From assembly GCA_024711415.1 (NCBI GenBank), contig JANJSW010000268.1, forward strand, positions 1-9,589: a DNA stretch of 9,589 bases, read 5' to 3'. The position numbers were made by a program, and so were the translations under genes. The notes under the pieces are model-generated. The model was not told the DNA's origin, ran no database searches, and saw nothing but the letters and a program-made list of their open reading frames with translations. This DNA is from Thermomonas sp. (GTDB lineage Bacteria; Pseudomonadota; Gammaproteobacteria; Xanthomonadales; Xanthomonadaceae). Shown piece by piece: positions 7,707-9,589 of this stretch (its first letter is position 1; each line of letters starts with the position of its first letter).

Positions 7707-9425
7707 ATGAAGAAACTGCATCTGCGCCTGCTGCCGCTTGCCTGCGGCCTGACCCTCGCCGCCTGCGCCAGCACCCCGCCGGCTCCGCCCTCCTTGCCGC
7801 CCCAGGCCGCCAGCGTGGCGGTGTCCGTGCCACCGGTACGCCACCCCGACGGCGAGACCCCGCAATGGTGGTACCGCGACGGCGCCGCCCAGGCGGGCGA
7901 ACGCGGCGCCCTGGCCGGGCGCGCGAAGAACGTGATCGTTTTCGTCGGCGACGGCATGAGCCTGACCACGGTGGCCGCTGCGCGCATCCTGGAGGGACAG
8001 CGCAATGGCGGCAGCGGTGAGGAGAACCGGCTCGCCTGGGAGGTATTCCCCGCCACCGCGCTGGCCAAGACCTACAACACCGACTCGCAGACGCCCGATT
8101 CCGCGGGCACGATGAGCGCGATCGCCACCGGGGTGAAGACCCGCGCCGGCGTGCTCAGCATCGGCCAGCAGGCCAGGCGCCGCGACTGCGCGGGCGCGCT
8201 GGCGGCGCCGATGCTGACGCTGTGGGAGCTGGCCTCCAGCGCCGGTATGGCCACAGGCGTGGTCACCACCACCCGCGTCACCCACGCGACCCCGGGCGCG
8301 ACCTTCACCCATTCCGCCGACCGCAACTGGGAAAACGACACCGACCTGCCCGAGGAGGCCAAGCGCGCCGGCTGCACCGACATCGCCCGCCAGCTGGTGG
8401 AAACGCCGTTCGCGCATGGCTTCGACGTGCTGATGGGCGGCGGCCGCAAGAACTTCATGCCGGCCTCGCAGCGCGACCCGGAATACGACGACAAGGTCGG
8501 CGAACGCCTCGACGGGCGCGACCTGGTCGGCGAGTGGCAGCAGCGCCATGCCGGCGGCGTCTATGTCTGGAACAAGCGCCAACTCGATGCCGCGCCCCTC
8601 GGCCGGCCGCTGCTGGCCCTGTTCGAACCCGACCACATGCAGTTCGAGCATGACCGCCCGCGGGACGGCGCAGGCGAGCCCTCGCTGGCCGAGATGACCC
8701 GCGCGGCGATCGCCCGGCTGTCGCGGGCGCCCGAAGGCTACGTGCTGCTGGTGGAAGGCGGCCGCATCGATCACGCCCACCACTACGGCAACGCCTACCG
8801 CGCGCTCACCGATACCGTGGCCCTGAGCGATGCCGTGCGTGCCGCCAGCGAAGCGACCGATCCCGCCGACACCCTGATCCTGGTGACCGCCGACCATTCG
8901 CACACCCTGAACTTCGCCGGCTATCCGCAGCGCGGCAATCCGATCCTCGACAAGGTCCGCGGCAGCAGCGGCGAAGAGGACGGCGGCGGCCTGGTCAACG
9001 ACGGCACCGGCCTGCCCTACACCACCCTCAGCTACGCCAACGGCCCCGGCTATACCGGCGCCAGCGGCTCGCAGCCGGCCGGGCCGAAGCGTTTCCCGCA
9101 CTTCGGCAGGGAATACCAGCCCGCCGACGGTCGCCCCGACCTGACCCACGTGGACACCGCGCATCCCGACTACCTGCAGGAAGCGCTGGTGCCGCTGTCC
9201 AACGAAAGCCACGGCGGCGACGACGTGGGGGTGTGGGCGCGCGGTCCCGGCAGCGTCGCGGTGCGCGGCTCGCTGGAACAGAACGCGCTTCACCACATCC
9301 TCGTGCAGGCCACCCCGCGCCTGCGCGCGGCGCTGTGCGCGAAGCAGCTGTGCGACGGCAACGGCGTGCCGGTGGAACTGCCGCGGATCGAAACCTTCCG
9401 CCAGCCGCCGCCGGCCCGGCCCTGA
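7707..9425 (+). CDS. PhoA-family alkaline phosphatase, predicted lipoprotein
   Basis: This 572-residue phosphomonoesterase is predicted to be exported and lipid-anchored, releasing phosphate from organic phosphate esters. Residues 1-20 form a lipoprotein signal peptide (MKKLHLRLLPLACG...) with lipobox LAAC and Cys20 as the lipidation site; a Pro/Ala-rich linker follows to about residue 50. The core matches the E. coli PhoA active site: D82 (VFVGDGM), nucleophile Ser132 (TPDSAGTMSAIATGVKT), H193 (THATPGA), R206 (ADRNWE), E350 (LVEGGRIDHAHH) with D355 and H359, D396-H397 (VTADHSHT), and H502 (NESHGGDD). All are present, so it should be an active two-zinc, one-magnesium enzyme. The stretch between H397 and H502 (about 105 residues) is longer than the equivalent 42 in E. 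coli PhoA and probably holds an accessory surface insertion. The ATG at 7707 is chosen over 7683 because it begins the signal peptide directly. No Pho box is evident. Confidence 0.93.
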   Translation: MKKLHLRLLPLACGLTLAACASTPPAPPSLPPQAASVAVSVPPVRHPDGETPQWWYRDGAAQAGERGALAGRAKNVIVFVGDGMSLTTVAAARILEGQRNGGSGEENRLAWEVFPATALAKTYNTDSQTPDSAGTMSAIATGVKTRAGVLSIGQQARRRDCAGALAAPMLTLWELASSAGMATGVVTTTRVTHATPGATFTHSADRNWENDTDLPEEAKRAGCTDIARQLVETPFAHGFDVLMGGGRKNFMPASQRDPEYDDKVGERLDGRDLVGEWQQRHAGGVYVWNKRQLDAAPLGRPLLALFEPDHMQFEHDRPRDGAGEPSLAEMTRAAIARLSRAPEGYVLLVEGGRIDHAHHYGNAYRALTDTVALSDAVRAASEATDPADTLILVTADHSHTLNFAGYPQRGNPILDKVRGSSGEEDGGGLVNDGTGLPYTTLSYANGPGYTGASGSQPAGPKRFPHFGREYQPADGRPDLTHVDTAHPDYLQEALVPLSNESHGGDDVGVWARGPGSVAVRGSLEQNALHHILVQATPRLRAALCAKQLCDGNGVPVELPRIETFRQPPPARP

Positions 9426-9431
9426 CCGGGA

Positions 9432-9471
9432 TCCGGCTTCGCGGCGCAGCGACAGCGCTCGCGAAGCCGGA
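9432..9471. terminator. Strong stem-loop between convergent genes
   Basis: A perfect 12-bp stem (TCCGGCTTCGCG at 9432-9443 pairing with CGCGAAGCCGGA at 9460-9471) is topped by a bulged T and a further 4-bp GCGC stem around a 7-nt loop. It begins 6 bp after the phosphatase stop and ends 7 bp before the stop of the converging gene. It can form in both transcripts. No T-run follows on either strand, so it may act as a weak or bidirectional terminator or as a 3'-end stabiliser. Confidence 0.6.
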
Positions 9472-9478
9472 GTGCGAC

Positions 9479-9589
9479 TCAGAACGGCTTGGCCAGCACC
9501 AGCCAGACGATCGCCACCAGCGCCGGCAGCGGCAGCTCGTTGAACCAGCGCAGCGCCCTGCCCGACGGCAGCGGCCGGCCGCGCTCGAC
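9479..9589 (-). CDS. hemJ: C-terminal fragment of a HemJ/CopD-like membrane protein
   Basis: Only the last 36 codons and a TGA stop are visible, and the N-terminus lies beyond the right edge. The peptide contains LRWFNELPLPALVAIVWL and ends VLAKPF. The RWFNE(L/V)P motif, a final hydrophobic helix and a terminal KPF are typical of the HemJ family (protoporphyrinogen IX oxidase, about 140-150 residues, often annotated CopD family). HemJ oxidises protoporphyrinogen IX in heme synthesis at the inner membrane. The call depends on one short motif, so the broader label 'HemJ/CopD-family membrane protein' is safer. It converges with the phosphatase gene across a 53-bp gap. Confidence 0.68.
   Translation of the reverse strand, partial: VERGRPLPSGRALRWFNELPLPALVAIVWLVLAKPF

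Noticed and set aside
7603..7833. N-terminal extension of the symporter to 7833
   Set aside because: It would run into the divergent phosphatase gene and adds Arg/Ala-rich residues before a typical transporter N-terminus.
7464..9296. A 610-codon minus-strand frame opposite the phosphatase
   Set aside because: It is antisense to the complete phosphatase and overlaps the start of the symporter. The composition is biased and no family is recognisable.

Overview
The window reads as a high-GC gammaproteobacterial chromosome segment. The gene content, the codon use and a LexA operator core resembling the one I recall for Xanthomonas LexA2 all point to the Xanthomonadaceae (Lysobacter/Luteimonas/Xanthomonas-like). 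This placement is inference from protein character, not a database result. There are seven protein genes, two of them cut by the window edges. I see no RNA genes, insertion sequences, CRISPR arrays or phage genes. No stretch longer than about 110 bases lacks a gene.

Positions 1-5376 (minus strand) hold a compact SOS mutagenesis operon, transcribed lexA -> imuA -> imuB -> dnaE2. The junctions are 1 bp, 3 bp and a 4-bp ATGA overlap, so translation is probably coupled along the whole message. LexA is a complete self-cleaving repressor. A perfect 16-bp palindrome sits against its start codon and is the likely operator, so the cassette should repress itself until DNA damage. ImuA (RecA-like accessory), ImuB (a Y-family polymerase fold without catalytic acidic residues) and DnaE2 (an error-prone C-family polymerase with intact catalytic aspartates) together form the translesion 'mutasome'. 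DnaE2 runs off the left edge and lacks its last part here.

Positions 5422-7602 (minus strand) hold a YcgR-type PilZ protein, which ends in its own intrinsic terminator upstream of lexA. Before it comes a DAACS/SDF-family dicarboxylate or amino-acid symporter. The symporter has two unusual substitutions at positions that build the sodium sites in archaeal GltPh.

Positions 7603-7706 form a short divergent intergenic region. From 7707 to 9425 (plus strand) lies a PhoA-family alkaline phosphatase with a lipoprotein signal peptide and a complete metal-ligand set. A strong stem-loop (9432-9471) separates it from the convergent C-terminal tail of a HemJ/CopD-like membrane protein that enters from the right edge.

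The most notable items are the self-regulated mutagenesis cassette with an operator touching the translation start, the altered cation-site residues in the symporter, and the degenerate PilZ motif. I found no wholly new system.
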